A stretch of 51,953 nucleotides of DNA. It comes from an uncultured Caryophanales bacterium (GTDB lineage Bacteria; Bacillota_I; Bacilli_A; RFN20; CAG-449). This document shows, piece after piece, positions 34,617 through 44,848 of this stretch. A program made the position numbers and the translations under genes. The notes beneath the pieces were generated by a model. The model did not search any database. It was given only the letters and a program-made list of their open reading frames with translations, and was not told the origin of the DNA. The stretch is taken from positions 1 to 51,953 of the forward strand of contig CAMEOO010000005.1 of assembly GCA_945929875.1 (NCBI GenBank), in the 5' to 3' direction. Numbering within the stretch: the first letter of the stretch is position 1; every line of letters starts with the position of its first letter.

Positions 34617-37600
34617 TTAGACTAAATCTAAACTAGAATATTTCATCATTTCAACGCTTGGCATTGAAGAATAATCTAAATCTACTCCATAACTATTCAA
34701 AGTAAATTGTCCTTCTGCTTTGACTACTTTATAAATAGAAACGTCAATTCCTAATGTTTTTAAATAATATTCTCCATTATAATTAACTAAGCCAAATTTC
34801 AATGTTGTTCCATCGTCAAATATCGAAGCTACACATCCTAAATTTACTCCAAGAGTATAGTTTAGTTTATCTTCACTTACTGAATAACTATTAATAGCAT
34901 TATCTTTCTTTGACGCTGCAATTGAAGAGCCTGCAAACTTATCGATAAAGGATTGATCAAATTTAGTTAACCATACAAATGCGTTTAAAAAATCATTTAA
35001 GAATGCTTCTTGAGAGGAATATGACAATGTTTCATACATCATTGCATTTCCATATGTTTTTATTCCTAGCCAATTAGTTCCGGTCACTTTCCAAGTTTCG
35101 TATTCTCTTCTACATAACACTGTTCCATCTTTAGATAGATAAATATAAGAAGTAATATAATCGCCTCTAACTCCACCTTCTGATTTACTTAATGATCCAA
35201 GGGCAGATTTACCATCAGTAATTAATGAGTTTGTATCAGTAGTAAGTTTTATATATCCACTAGGAGTACCATTTTCATCAAGTTCAAGAAGGAGTTTATC
35301 TACTTTCATTCCAAGTTTAACTAAACTGATAACATTTAAATTAATTGTACCACTGAGATCATACTTACAAGCGTTTATCGTATTCATTGCGCCATTTGAA
35401 AGAATCTCCAAATCACTTAGATAAATGCAATTATCGGTAGAAATTGTAAAGTCTACATAATCATTAAAGTGCAAAGAACATTCATATGAATTCTTTTCAT
35501 CAATGGTTCCTACCCCATCTATTTGAATAAACTTCTTATCATTTTCATTAATATAGTGGCTTATAGTTCCATCAAAGTAATTATCAAATTTACAAATGAC
35601 ATTATCTTCTTGAACATCTAGGAATAATTTGTCATTTAATCTTAGTCCTAAAACTACTTTTAATATAGATACAAATTGATCAAATGAATTAATACTAGCT
35701 TCATCAAATGCACTAGAATCATCAAATGATAAGATGACACTTGGGTCAAGTTCTAATATATTTTTGATTACTCTCATCACTTCTAGATTTAAGCCATATT
35801 TTCCATTATTGAAAGGACCTTGGGCTAATTTAGTTAAAATGACATCAATCGCTCTCGCGGCATCTGATTTTGCCACATAAATATTTAAACCGATTAATTG
35901 GTTATACATTACATTGTGTAAATAAACAAAATTATTTTGATAAGAAATTGTTCCAGTAAATATTTGACTTCTAGTTAATACTTCAGAAACTAATTTTTCC
36001 TCATCCAGAGTCAATGTAATAGTAAGCTTAGCGTTATCTTTATCAGTATAATCATATTTAGCTATCGCATCGATATAATATGAAATATCGCTACTAGAAA
36101 ATTTCATATTCAAATCAAGGTAACCTTGATCTAAATAGAAGTAATCTTTAGCATCTTGGCAATACTCGATAATCTTCTTAAAGTCATCGTAAACTAAATA
36201 ATCTAAAGAATCATCTACTTGAACAACATTGTTAAATTCTTGAAGAATAGCATTTGCTTCATAGAAATCTGACGATAATAAGTATCCTAGATCTGTTGGT
36301 GAAACTTCAAAACTATAATTTGAGTTGTCAAAGATGAAGTTAACCAATAAGCCGTTTTCTTTTGATTTAATCGCGGAAATATATTCAGATAAATAGTATA
36401 CTGCTTCTGAAATTTTATTTTCTTCTTTCGTTTGATTTGGTGAATAATCAATCAATACATTAATATCTTCTATTAATAAATCAATATCATTTAAAGATAA
36501 CTTAGCTAAAATACTTCCATATTCAAAATAGATTACATCATTAATATATGTTAGAACAATAAGATGATTATTTCCTTGATATTCGATATTCAAATCAACA
36601 GAAACATTCATATTAGAATCAATTTTTATGGTTGAATTAAAAATCATATCTTCAATAACAAAATTTAATTCTACTAGATAGCCTTCATAATCAAGAACAT
36701 CAAAGATCATATTAGTAATCCAGGTGAAATCACTAGTCACATCGACATAGACGTAATCATCTTCCCTAATTATCTTACTTATTTCATAGTTAGATGAAAT
36801 TACTAGGTTTACAGAGTAATCTTCATAGATGAAGTTAACTTTGATATCACTATTTTCTTCTTCTATATAGCTTACTTGATAGTTTTCATAGCTAAATAGA
36901 TAGCCACCTGTAGTTTTTTCTACATCTAAACATGACAAGTATTGTCCATTAATAATATCTTTTACTAGTTTAATTACATCGATATTTGTTTCTACTTCTT
37001 CAGCATTAAAGACTTGATCATAGATTCCTAGATTGTATCTTTCATCGATTACTTTAAAGCTATTCTTTAATGAATCAATTAATATTGTTTCATCATTTTC
37101 TACTAGATACTTAATTCCTACTTGATAGTTATCGTATCTTACTTCTAAGTAGACATTATCTTCTACTTTAGAGATTTCTACTTCGATAGTCTTTTCTTGA
37201 TAGTTGACGTTTAACTTACTATAGATATTATCTTTTCCTAAGTAAATTACTTCACCACTTATTCTTACTTCATTGATAATTACATCAAGAAGTCCATTTA
37301 AGTGATTATTTGTATAATCCTCATATATACGTTTTGACATATCGACGATTTTGTTAAAGTCATCTAGACCTAAGTAGGATTCTTCTACCACGATACTTTC
37401 TATTACTTCTTTACTTTCACTTAAGTGTAAGACTAATTCATATAAATCAGTAACTGTTAATGTTAAGCCTTCATTATATGTTAAGTTGACGTTATAGACT
37501 TCTTCACTTACATTAAAGACTAATGATAAATCATTACTTAGAGTAATAGATCTAACGTATTCACTTACTTTGATAATACTTTCATTTACCTCTGAGCTTT

Positions 37601-40600
37601 GGTCTTTACTAATTAAATTAGAAATAGATGTAATTACTTCATCTAAATCTTCTTCATTTAGATAAATTTCTAGATTCTCAAAGTTTACATAGACCTTATT
37701 ATCTACATATTTAATCACTAGATCATAACTATTTTCTTGATGGCTTACATTAATAGAAAGGACGACATTTAAGTTCTTATCAATAGTTGCTTCAAAGTCT
37801 ACTTTAATTCCTTCATAGACTAAACTACCTTCTACTAGATAGCCTTCATAATCAAGAACATCAAAGATCATATTAGTAATCCAGGTGAAATCACTAGTCA
37901 CATCGACATAGACGTAATCATCTTCCCTAATTATCTTACTTATTTCATAGTTAGATGAAATTACTAGGTTTACAGAGTAATCTTCATAGATGAAGTTAAC
38001 TTTGATATCACTATTTTCTTCTTCTATATAGCTTACTTGATAGTTTTCATAGCTAAATAGATAGCCACCTGTAGTTTTTTCTACATCTAAACATGACAAG
38101 TATTGTCCATTAATAATATCTTTTACTAGTTTAATTACATCGATATTTGTTTCTACTTCTTCAGCATTAAAGACTTGATCATAGATTCCTAGATTGTATC
38201 TTTCATCGATTACTTTAAAGCTATTCTTTAATGAATCAATTAATATTGTTTCATCATTTTCTACTAGATACTTAATTCCTACTTGATAGTTATCGTATCT
38301 TACTTCTAAGTAGACATTATCTTCTACTTTAGAGATTTCTACTTCGATAGTCTTTTCTTGATAGTTGACGTTTAACTTACTATAGATATTATCTTTTCCT
38401 AAGTAAATTACTTCACCACTTATTCTTACTTCATTGATAATTACATCAAGAAGTCCATTTAAGTGATTATTTGTATAATCCTCATATATACGTTTTGACA
38501 TATCGACGATTTTGTTAAAGTCATCTAGACCTAAGTAGGATTCATCGACAACTGGAATTACTATTTGTTGAGCATATTCTTTTAGATCAATTTGTAACGA
38601 ATAGAAGTCAGTTACTTCTAAATGTAAATTTGAATTATTATATTGAACGTTAATTTGATATTCTTGTCCTTTAACATCAAAAATTGATAGAATTGAACTA
38701 GAATCAATTTGAATGTTTTTAATGAATAAATCAATTTGAGTTAAGGTATCTAAAACATATTGCTCATCCAATTGAATAGATGACATAGAAATATATTTAG
38801 ATAATTTTTCATAAATTGATAGAATGTCGTCTCCATTAAAGAAGAAATCTAGATTGCCAAATTTGACTATGATATTTTCACCATAATAGTAAACAATTAC
38901 ATTTTCTTCTTTATCTTCTGATTTAAAGATTAGATCAACATAAGCATTCTTATATTGATCAAATAAAATTTGTGATTCGACTACGATTCCTTCATAATCA
39001 ACTGACAAATCAATTTGATATCCAAGATAATGGATAATTTCTTTAGATGATTTCATTAAATCGATAAGTGAAGAAACGCCTGAAACATTGCAATAAACTT
39101 TAGTTTCATCAACTAAATATGTATCATCATTTTCTCTTAATGAAAAGAATAAAGAGTTTTGACTATCATTATAGGTTAATTTACTATCACCAATAGATAG
39201 ATTAAATTTGTCGTAAGTTAATAGTAAGTCTTCAGAAATACTTATTGAAAGAAGTTTGTCATAGTCACTTTTTACGATATTTTTAACTAAAGAAACTATG
39301 CTATCTTTAGATGTATCTATTTCTGGAGTAGTAATGTTTTCACCATAAGCTTCGTTAATAAATAAGATTAACTCTTCAACTAAATTATATGCATCATCAT
39401 TTTCTAAAACAAACGAAACTTCAACATCCTTATAGTTGACATCAATATATGTTCTATCTTTAATCAAAATTGAAATAGGAATGATTCTGTCTTGAATTTT
39501 AATAGATGAGATTATCTTATATTCTTTACCATTTCTAGAAATAGTACCAAATACTTGATATTCATCTAAATATGAATATACAAAGTTAGCTTTAAGGTTA
39601 GATGAACTAATTTGGTTATAAATATTTTCTATATTGCTATATACTTCTTCAAATTGTTCATTTGTTAAATAATTTGTTTCATCGATTGTTTCAATAGTAT
39701 CAACCTTATTTCTAACTTCTAAAGAGAAAGTCAATAAGGAAGAAGTGCAATTCAATGATACTTTTTCATTTTGATTGTAATTAAAAGTAATTGGATAGTA
39801 AGTACCATCTAATAAAATGGTAGTTACTAAACTATTTTCTGAGAAAGAAACACTTTCAATAACTAAGTTGATATTTTTAATTATAGAAACAAGAGAATCA
39901 GTATCTATTTGTTGGTCTTCACTTTCAAATATATTTAATAATTTATCTAAATATTCATTTAAATCTTTTTCATTACAGCATACTTTTATATTCCCATGCT
40001 CAAGATAATATGCGTGTTCTAGATTAGTAATCTTAATTTCTTTTTCGCCTTCATCTGTTTTAATAAATAGTAAATATTGACTGTTTCCATTTTGATCAAA
40101 TTGACAAATTAAATCAAAATCTATTCCTTCATAGTTTATATTACCGCTTAGAAGGTAACCTTGGTAATCTTTTAATTCTAAGTACGCATCTAAAATAAAT
40201 GACGCATAATGGATATTTTCAATTGGAGTATAATATATATCTTCATCTAAAACATAAGTAAAGTCTTCTTTATAAAGATCAAAGTTACAGCGGATTTCAT
40301 TATTATCAAATACAATATTTGTGGTGTCAGAATCAGTTAATGTAAGCTTGTATGTATCATAGTTAATGGAAACAACTAAGTCGTTAACATCGATACTAAT
40401 TATTTCTTCAAAGTTATTTTCAAGAAGCAATGTTACAATATCTTCTAAAGTAATATTCTCTTTAGAAAAGATTTGAGTAATATATTCTCTTATCTCATTT
40501 TCAAAATTAATTCCATAATATTCTGAAATTGTAGAGATGATAGTTTCGCTTAATGAATTTACTTGGTTTTTGTTAAATACAAATGATAATTCTACAAAGT

Positions 40601-42854
40601 CATGAACACATCGACAATAGCAATAAGAGCCTTCAATATAAACTTCTATATCAAAGTTAAATTCACCTTGAGAATTGCTCTTCATCAAGATCATATCATC
40701 TTTAACTTGGATAGACAAATTAGTTGTTGTATTTGACGCATCTATCTTTCCATTTAAAGAATAATCGTTTCCTTCTATTAAAGAATAAACTTTTTGATAA
40801 AACCTATACATGACGTTTAAGTCTTCTTCGTCTAGATAAGTAGATTCATCTGGCAATATAATTTCCCTATTATTCTTTGTAACAAATAGATTTAGGTTTA
40901 AATCAGAGCAATTTAATTCTACCCCTTCTTCTAAATATGGGCTAATAGATACTTTATAGGAATTATCTTCTTGTCCAAATTGAATGAATAATTCTCCTTC
41001 TTGGCTTGCTTCAAGCGAAGTAGAAATACCACCAGAGAAGCTAATTCCTTCTAATAAAGAGTTAATATCTATATCTTCATCATTAATAATCTCTAAAAGT
41101 TTATTAGTAATAGAGATAAGATTATTTTCATTCGCACGTACTTTTAAATTTCCATAATTTAAATAATAATCATCATTTATTTTTGTTAAATTGATAGTTT
41201 TCTTAGTTTCTTCATTTAATTTGCTAAAAGAAATATTCAAAGAAGCGTCACTTGTTTGAGAAGTGATTAAATCAATTTCAAAATCGATTTCATTATAAAC
41301 ATAGTTACCTTTAACTTGATAAGCTTCATAATCAAGTAGAGAAAATAAGCGATCAACTAATACGCTAGTGGAAGAAAGATCGCTAAATTCTTTATCTTTG
41401 ATATCTTCACCTTGATAAGTACTTTGAGCGTCAACACCAATTGTTACAATAGTTCCATTATAAGAAACGGAGCCATCCATAGAAATTAGATTCAAGTCTT
41501 CTTTGTCAAAATACAAATATGCATCTAGATCTAATCCTTGAGTTGAGGCTTTGATAATTACTTTTGCTCTTTCTTCCTCTTCAACTAAATCCATATTTTC
41601 CATGATTTGATTGATAAAATCTTCATAATCAAAGCTAGTTTCCATTTCTTCAAAAGAGGAAGTATCAATAGAAGAAGAACCAAATTTACTAATTAAATTA
41701 CTAATCACGTTATTGATGAATTCTTCGTCGACAGAAAAATTAAGTCCATCAATAGAAGCGTATGCATTTCCATTATAAAAACGAATGAAATATTTATCTT
41801 CGATATTGACATTTACTTCATTTTTATTTAATAAATTCAATTGAACTTTCCCTTTATATTTTCTCTGGTTATAGCAAAGATCAATATCAAAGCTATTCTT
41901 ATTGGTCAGCATGCTAGTCATCTCTTGAAGGTAAGTCAAAGGCGTTTTATTTTCTTCATTAATGACTTCGTTTCCCGTTTCAGCATCAAAATACTTTGAA
42001 TAGAAAGATACGATTCCTTGATCGATTTGTTTTCCATACTCAAATACTTCATTTAAAACTGATTCACAGGTTGCATCTACCACTCCAATGCCAATATTCT
42101 TTTTTATTGAATAACTTTCTGAAGTAACTAAATTTAAAACTTTCCAAGAAGGATCAATCGTAATATCAACATGGATATAGTAATAAACTGGATTATCTAA
42201 TGCGCCACCTAAAGTAACTATTTCCCTTTTAGAGTTGATTGCTCCTAAATCATTTAAATCGACGTGAAGAACATAGTTGTCACCTATTTTTTCCATAGAT
42301 GAAGTTTCTTCTATAGATTCCTCACAATAATAATATGAGTTTAATTGATCTGGCATCGATCCATAATTTGTATAAATATATTCTCTAGTAACTGGGTTTA
42401 CTTTATCGCTCCATTTTACTTCGTTAATATTTTTTGGTGATCCTTGAAGGATAAACACTTTATCTTTGTTATAAAACTTTTGCGTAGCTACCTTTACCAT
42501 ATTTGAATAAGAAATAGCTTCTTGGTACATATAGTTTTTATCGACAATTCTAGTATTTCTAACTTGTTGAGTTACATTAACACCAGCTTTAGAAACAACA
42601 TCTCCACTAGTAGTAGCTTTCCAATTTCGACTATTATACAAATAGCCAGAAGCATACTGAATGTTTTGTAGAATTGAATAATCTCCTGGATTTCCATTTT
42701 TTGGAGGAGTTACTACTTCTGTAATGTTTTCTAAATTAAAGTCTCCTTGATCTATAGGCCCTTGGTTAGCTTTTTTTGACATTGAAAAAGTATAGGCGCA
42801 TAAACTGACGCCTATGACATTTAAAATAGCTAGCAAGATCATTGATTTCTTCAT
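34617..42854 (-). CDS. Giant exported repeat protein, 2745 residues
   Basis: The N-terminus has one hydrophobic helix (about residues 5-24, MILLAILNVIGVSLCAYTF), acting as signal or anchor; no lipobox, LPxTG or C-terminal anchor is seen. The rest is beta-rich, acidic and rich in Ser, Asn, Ile and Tyr, built of repeated modules. A marker recurs as GNLKVRANENNL (near 568), GNIKVCCNEKDL (952), GNLDFFFNGDDI (1332), ENLEIYLNEEDL (1726) and GSILAKLSLNDI (2113), so the period is about 385 residues. Each period has two related halves, one opening 'YEGY.V.G...YEGI', the other 'YL..DDF.KI'. Residues 1438-1675 and 1825-2062 are identical. GAGG precedes the ATG. Function unknown; an extracellular adhesin or LolA-like lipid-binding fold are guesses. 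Confidence 0.8.
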   Translation of the reverse strand: MKKSMILLAILNVIGVSLCAYTFSMSKKANQGPIDQGDFNLENITEVVTPPKNGNPGDYSILQNIQYASGYLYNSRNWKATTSGDVVSKAGVNVTQQVRNTRIVDKNYMYQEAISYSNMVKVATQKFYNKDKVFILQGSPKNINEVKWSDKVNPVTREYIYTNYGSMPDQLNSYYYCEESIEETSSMEKIGDNYVLHVDLNDLGAINSKREIVTLGGALDNPVYYYIHVDITIDPSWKVLNLVTSESYSIKKNIGIGVVDATCESVLNEVFEYGKQIDQGIVSFYSKYFDAETGNEVINEENKTPLTYLQEMTSMLTNKNSFDIDLCYNQRKYKGKVQLNLLNKNEVNVNIEDKYFIRFYNGNAYASIDGLNFSVDEEFINNVISNLISKFGSSSIDTSSFEEMETSFDYEDFINQIMENMDLVEEEERAKVIIKASTQGLDLDAYLYFDKEDLNLISMDGSVSYNGTIVTIGVDAQSTYQGEDIKDKEFSDLSSTSVLVDRLFSLLDYEAYQVKGNYVYNEIDFEIDLITSQTSDASLNISFSKLNEETKKTINLTKINDDYYLNYGNLKVRANENNLISITNKLLEIINDEDIDINSLLEGISFSGGISTSLEASQEGELFIQFGQEDNSYKVSISPYLEEGVELNCSDLNLNLFVTKNNREIILPDESTYLDEEDLNVMYRFYQKVYSLIEGNDYSLNGKIDASNTTTNLSIQVKDDMILMKSNSQGEFNFDIEVYIEGSYCYCRCVHDFVELSFVFNKNQVNSLSETIISTISEYYGINFENEIREYITQIFSKENITLEDIVTLLLENNFEEIISIDVNDLVVSINYDTYKLTLTDSDTTNIVFDNNEIRCNFDLYKEDFTYVLDEDIYYTPIENIHYASFILDAYLELKDYQGYLLSGNINYEGIDFDLICQFDQNGNSQYLLFIKTDEGEKEIKITNLEHAYYLEHGNIKVCCNEKDLNEYLDKLLNIFESEDQQIDTDSLVSIIKNINLVIESVSFSENSLVTTILLDGTYYPITFNYNQNEKVSLNCTSSLLTFSLEVRNKVDTIETIDETNYLTNEQFEEVYSNIENIYNQISSSNLKANFVYSYLDEYQVFGTISRNGKEYKIISSIKIQDRIIPISILIKDRTYIDVNYKDVEVSFVLENDDAYNLVEELILFINEAYGENITTPEIDTSKDSIVSLVKNIVKSDYDKLLSISISEDLLLTYDKFNLSIGDSKLTYNDSQNSLFFSLRENDDTYLVDETKVYCNVSGVSSLIDLMKSSKEIIHYLGYQIDLSVDYEGIVVESQILFDQYKNAYVDLIFKSEDKEENVIVYYYGENIIVKFGNLDFFFNGDDILSIYEKLSKYISMSSIQLDEQYVLDTLTQIDLFIKNIQIDSSSILSIFDVKGQEYQINVQYNNSNLHLEVTDFYSLQIDLKEYAQQIVIPVVDESYLGLDDFNKIVDMSKRIYEDYTNNHLNGLLDVIINEVRISGEVIYLGKDNIYSKLNVNYQEKTIEVEISKVEDNVYLEVRYDNYQVGIKYLVENDETILIDSLKNSFKVIDERYNLGIYDQVFNAEEVETNIDVIKLVKDIINGQYLSCLDVEKTTGGYLFSYENYQVSYIEEENSDIKVNFIYEDYSVNLVISSNYEISKIIREDDYVYVDVTSDFTWITNMIFDVLDYEGYLVEGSLVYEGIKVDFEATIDKNLNVVLSINVSHQENSYDLVIKYVDNKVYVNFENLEIYLNEEDLDEVITSISNLISKDQSSEVNESIIKVSEYVRSITLSNDLSLVFNVSEEVYNVNLTYNEGLTLTVTDLYELVLHLSESKEVIESIVVEESYLGLDDFNKIVDMSKRIYEDYTNNHLNGLLDVIINEVRISGEVIYLGKDNIYSKLNVNYQEKTIEVEISKVEDNVYLEVRYDNYQVGIKYLVENDETILIDSLKNSFKVIDERYNLGIYDQVFNAEEVETNIDVIKLVKDIINGQYLSCLDVEKTTGGYLFSYENYQVSYIEEENSDIKVNFIYEDYSVNLVISSNYEISKIIREDDYVYVDVTSDFTWITNMIFDVLDYEGYLVELNFVIEDMIFNSTIKIDSNMNVSVDLNIEYQGNNHLIVLTYINDVIYFEYGSILAKLSLNDIDLLIEDINVLIDYSPNQTKEENKISEAVYYLSEYISAIKSKENGLLVNFIFDNSNYSFEVSPTDLGYLLSSDFYEANAILQEFNNVVQVDDSLDYLVYDDFKKIIEYCQDAKDYFYLDQGYLDLNMKFSSSDISYYIDAIAKYDYTDKDNAKLTITLTLDEEKLVSEVLTRSQIFTGTISYQNNFVYLHNVMYNQLIGLNIYVAKSDAARAIDVILTKLAQGPFNNGKYGLNLEVMRVIKNILELDPSVILSFDDSSAFDEASINSFDQFVSILKVVLGLRLNDKLFLDVQEDNVICKFDNYFDGTISHYINENDKKFIQIDGVGTIDEKNSYECSLHFNDYVDFTISTDNCIYLSDLEILSNGAMNTINACKYDLSGTINLNVISLVKLGMKVDKLLLELDENGTPSGYIKLTTDTNSLITDGKSALGSLSKSEGGVRGDYITSYIYLSKDGTVLCRREYETWKVTGTNWLGIKTYGNAMMYETLSYSSQEAFLNDFLNAFVWLTKFDQSFIDKFAGSSIAASKKDNAINSYSVSEDKLNYTLGVNLGCVASIFDDGTTLKFGLVNYNGEYYLKTLGIDVSIYKVVKAEGQFTLNSYGVDLDYSSMPSVEMMKYSSLDLV
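36669..37382 (-). repeat. Identical 714-bp repeat, copy 1
   Basis: This segment encodes residues 1825-2062 of the giant protein. By direct reading it appears base-for-base identical to 37830-38543. The flanking sequences at both ends diverge at once. Confidence 0.9.
37830..38543 (-). repeat. Identical 714-bp repeat, copy 2
   Basis: This encodes residues 1438-1675 of the giant protein. It is in direct orientation, 1161 bp (387 codons) from copy 1, so the reading frame is kept. The 447 bp between the copies belong to a different, diverged module. Confidence 0.9.
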
Positions 42855-42875
42855 TTTATTGCCTCACAAAACGCT

Positions 42876-42897
42876 TTCTAATTATATATAATTAGAA
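42876..42897. promoter_or_regulatory. 22-bp perfect palindrome over the giant-gene promoter
   Basis: The palindrome TTCTAATTATA/TATAATTAGAA ends 21 bases before the giant-gene ATG. On the minus strand it contains TATAAT, with TTGGAT 18 bases upstream, so it overlaps a likely -10 box. It may be an operator for an unidentified regulator. Confidence 0.5.
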
Positions 42898-42908
42898 CGA
42901 AAAAATCC

Positions 42909-42933
42909 AAAAAAAATTATGGTTTCCCATAAT
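42909..42933 (-). terminator. Rho-independent terminator of the ileS operon
   Basis: On the minus strand ATTATGG pairs with CCATAAT around a GAAA tetraloop and is followed by eight T residues. It lies 75 bases after the last gene of the ileS operon. Confidence 0.85.
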
Positions 42934-43007
42934 CTTTTCTAAATAATCGATTTTTGCTATTTTTTATGATAAAAATACTCTATTTTATTAACTGAAAATA
43001 AACAAGA

Positions 43008-43331
43008 TTAGGCTAAAAAGAGAGAAAGTAATCCAAGTAAAGCTACAACATACCACAAAATCATGCAAACTAAAGTTACTTTACTTTTGTTTTTTAAATA
43101 ACTAGATAATTGACTTCCACCTACTCCTAAACCTATTAAACATTCAGATAAACTTAAATCCATTTCCTTAATAATGCAAGTGATCAAGCCAACAATACCA
43201 ACAAGAATTACTAGTAAATACCCTAAATTATTAATTAATGACTCTTTATATTCTTTAAATGTTTTTTTATTTTCTTCAATAACGTTATTTTCTTCTTCAG
43301 TTAGTTCAATTTCTTTTTTTTCTTCTTCCAT
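43008..43331 (-). CDS. Small membrane protein in the ileS operon
   Basis: A 107-residue protein. The N-terminal 40 residues are highly acidic and Lys-rich (EEEKKEIELTEEENNVIEEN), probably cytoplasmic. Two to three hydrophobic segments follow (NNLGYLLVILVGIVGLITCI, then ECLIGLGVGGSQLSSYL and VCMILWYVVALLGLLSLFL). No family is recognised. It starts one base after the rluD stop with AAGGAG in place, so it is the last gene of the operon. Confidence 0.7.
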   Translation of the reverse strand: MEEEKKEIELTEEENNVIEENKKTFKEYKESLINNLGYLLVILVGIVGLITCIIKEMDLSLSECLIGLGVGGSQLSSYLKNKSKVTLVCMILWYVVALLGLLSLFLA

Positions 43332-43332
43332 C

Positions 43333-44241
43333 TTATTTGCTCCTTGCTATTTCTAATACCCTTCTAAACTCTTCATCAATAGGGCAGCAGAATGTCATTT
43401 TTTCTTTTGTTCTAGGATGAATAAAAGTTAATTTATATGCGTGTAACATTTGTCCATTACACTTAATTTCTTGATGCCTTTTCCCATATTCTGGATCTCC
43501 GACGATCGGATGTTTTATATAAGCCATGTGAACTCTAATTTGATGAGTCCTTCCAGTTTCTAAACGGCAAGATAACAAAGTGTAATTTTTCATTCTTTCT
43601 TCTACGTGAGCGTAGGTCACTGCTTCTTTTCCTTCGTAGATATCAACCGCTCTTTTTAATCGATCTTTAGGATCTCTTCCTATAGGTGCATCGATTTTCA
43701 AATCTTGATGAGGGATGACTCCTTCCACAAGAGCGTAATACTCTCGATACATCGAATGGTCTTTTAGTTGATTTTGTAAAAAGATATGCGCTTCATCATT
43801 TTTGGCAACCACAAGTAAACCCGAAGTATTTTTGTCGATCCGATGGACAATCCCTGGTCTTACTACCCCATTAATTGAAGATAAATCTTTAATTGAATAA
43901 AGTAGAGCGTTGACTAAGGTATTACCATCGTAATGTCCATTAGAAGGATGAACTACCATTCCACGAGGTTTATTGATGACGACGACATCTTCATCTTGAT
44001 AGATAATGTCTAATTTTATATCCTTTTTTTCAAGATTTAACGGCTTTTCATCGAGTAGTTCAAACTCGACAACGTCATTTTCTCTTACCTTATAAGAATC
44101 TTTTGATAGTTTAGAATTGACTAAGCACTTCTTTTCTTCAATCACCTTTTGCGCGTAGCTTCTTGATTTACCATCTAAATATTTTACAAGATAAGCATCA
44201 AGTCTAATACCAGAATCTAATAAACTAACTATCAGTTTTTT
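43333..44241 (-). CDS. rluD: RluD-family 23S rRNA pseudouridine synthase
   Basis: A 302-residue RluA/RluD-type pseudouridine synthase. An N-terminal S4-like RNA-binding domain (IRLDAYLVKYLDGKSRSYAQ) precedes the catalytic domain. That domain has VVINKPRGMVVHPSNGH, the catalytic-Asp motif GIVHRIDKNTSGLLVVAKND and the C-terminal LETGRTHQIRVHMAYI. It converts uridines to pseudouridine in large-subunit rRNA; exact sites cannot be read here. The start at 44241 is chosen by family alignment. No good ribosome binding site exists for it or for the ATG at 44271. Both lie inside lspA, so coupling is likely. Confidence 0.93.
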   Translation of the reverse strand, partial: KKLIVSLLDSGIRLDAYLVKYLDGKSRSYAQKVIEEKKCLVNSKLSKDSYKVRENDVVEFELLDEKPLNLEKKDIKLDIIYQDEDVVVINKPRGMVVHPSNGHYDGNTLVNALLYSIKDLSSINGVVRPGIVHRIDKNTSGLLVVAKNDEAHIFLQNQLKDHSMYREYYALVEGVIPHQDLKIDAPIGRDPKDRLKRAVDIYEGKEAVTYAHVEERMKNYTLLSCRLETGRTHQIRVHMAYIKHPIVGDPEYGKRHQEIKCNGQMLHAYKLTFIHPRTKEKMTFCCPIDEEFRRVLEIARSK

Positions 44242-44848
44242 CATCTTTGTTTTCGCTAGAAGAATCTTCATTTTGTTTTTGACTATAAAATTCTTCTCTT
44301 TCCTTTTCTTTCTTTTTACTATCTTTGTGATCTCTTATTAAATAGCCGATTGCAAAAGCAATAATTCCAACAACTAAAAGAGAGTCAGCAAGATTGAAAG
44401 TATTCCAAACCATAAATCCAAGGTTGAATTCTAAAAAATCAATTACCCCTTCTTGAATATTAAATACCATCAATACGCGATCAACGAGATTTCCCAATGT
44501 TCCAGGGATGGCAAGAAGTAAGCCAAATCTTTCAAAATTATTGATTTTACTATAAAATTTAGCAAAATAGTAAATCATTAAAACACCACATACCAAAGAC
44601 AATAAAACTAAGATGATTTGGCCAAACAAACTTCCACCAAGCATTCCAGAGAACGCTCCAGGGTTATAAACTAGACTTAAGGTGAAGAAATTTTTGATTA
44701 CTTCTACTCTTCCTCCTCTTTCAAGTAAAAAGGATTCTATCACCTTTTTACTAACTAGATCTGCCACAAGTAAAAGAGCCATTCCAAGATAGAAATAGAT
44801 TTGATATTTAATACAAAACTTATGTAAATTTACTAGTTTATTTTTCAT
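44225..44848 (-). CDS. lspA: Lipoprotein signal peptidase (signal peptidase II)
   Basis: A 207-residue membrane aspartyl protease that cleaves lipoprotein signal peptides after lipidation. Four hydrophobic segments are seen. The catalytic region has YNPGAFSGMLGG, GTLGNLVDRVLM and FNLADSLLVVG, which carry the conserved Asn and Asp residues. The usual length is about 160; the extra length is a charged C-terminal tail of about 40 residues (KDSKKKEKEREEFYSQKQN). At least one lipoprotein client, the M6 protease, is in the window. The ATG is preferred over a TTG two codons upstream because AAGG lies at the right distance. It overlaps ileS. Confidence 0.95.
   Translation of the reverse strand: MKNKLVNLHKFCIKYQIYFYLGMALLLVADLVSKKVIESFLLERGGRVEVIKNFFTLSLVYNPGAFSGMLGGSLFGQIILVLLSLVCGVLMIYYFAKFYSKINNFERFGLLLAIPGTLGNLVDRVLMVFNIQEGVIDFLEFNLGFMVWNTFNLADSLLVVGIIAFAIGYLIRDHKDSKKKEKEREEFYSQKQNEDSSSENKDEKTDS

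Noticed and set aside
36669-38543. CRISPR or mobile-element explanation for the long direct repeat
   Set aside because: The repeats are in frame within one gene, with no spacers, inverted ends or transposase.
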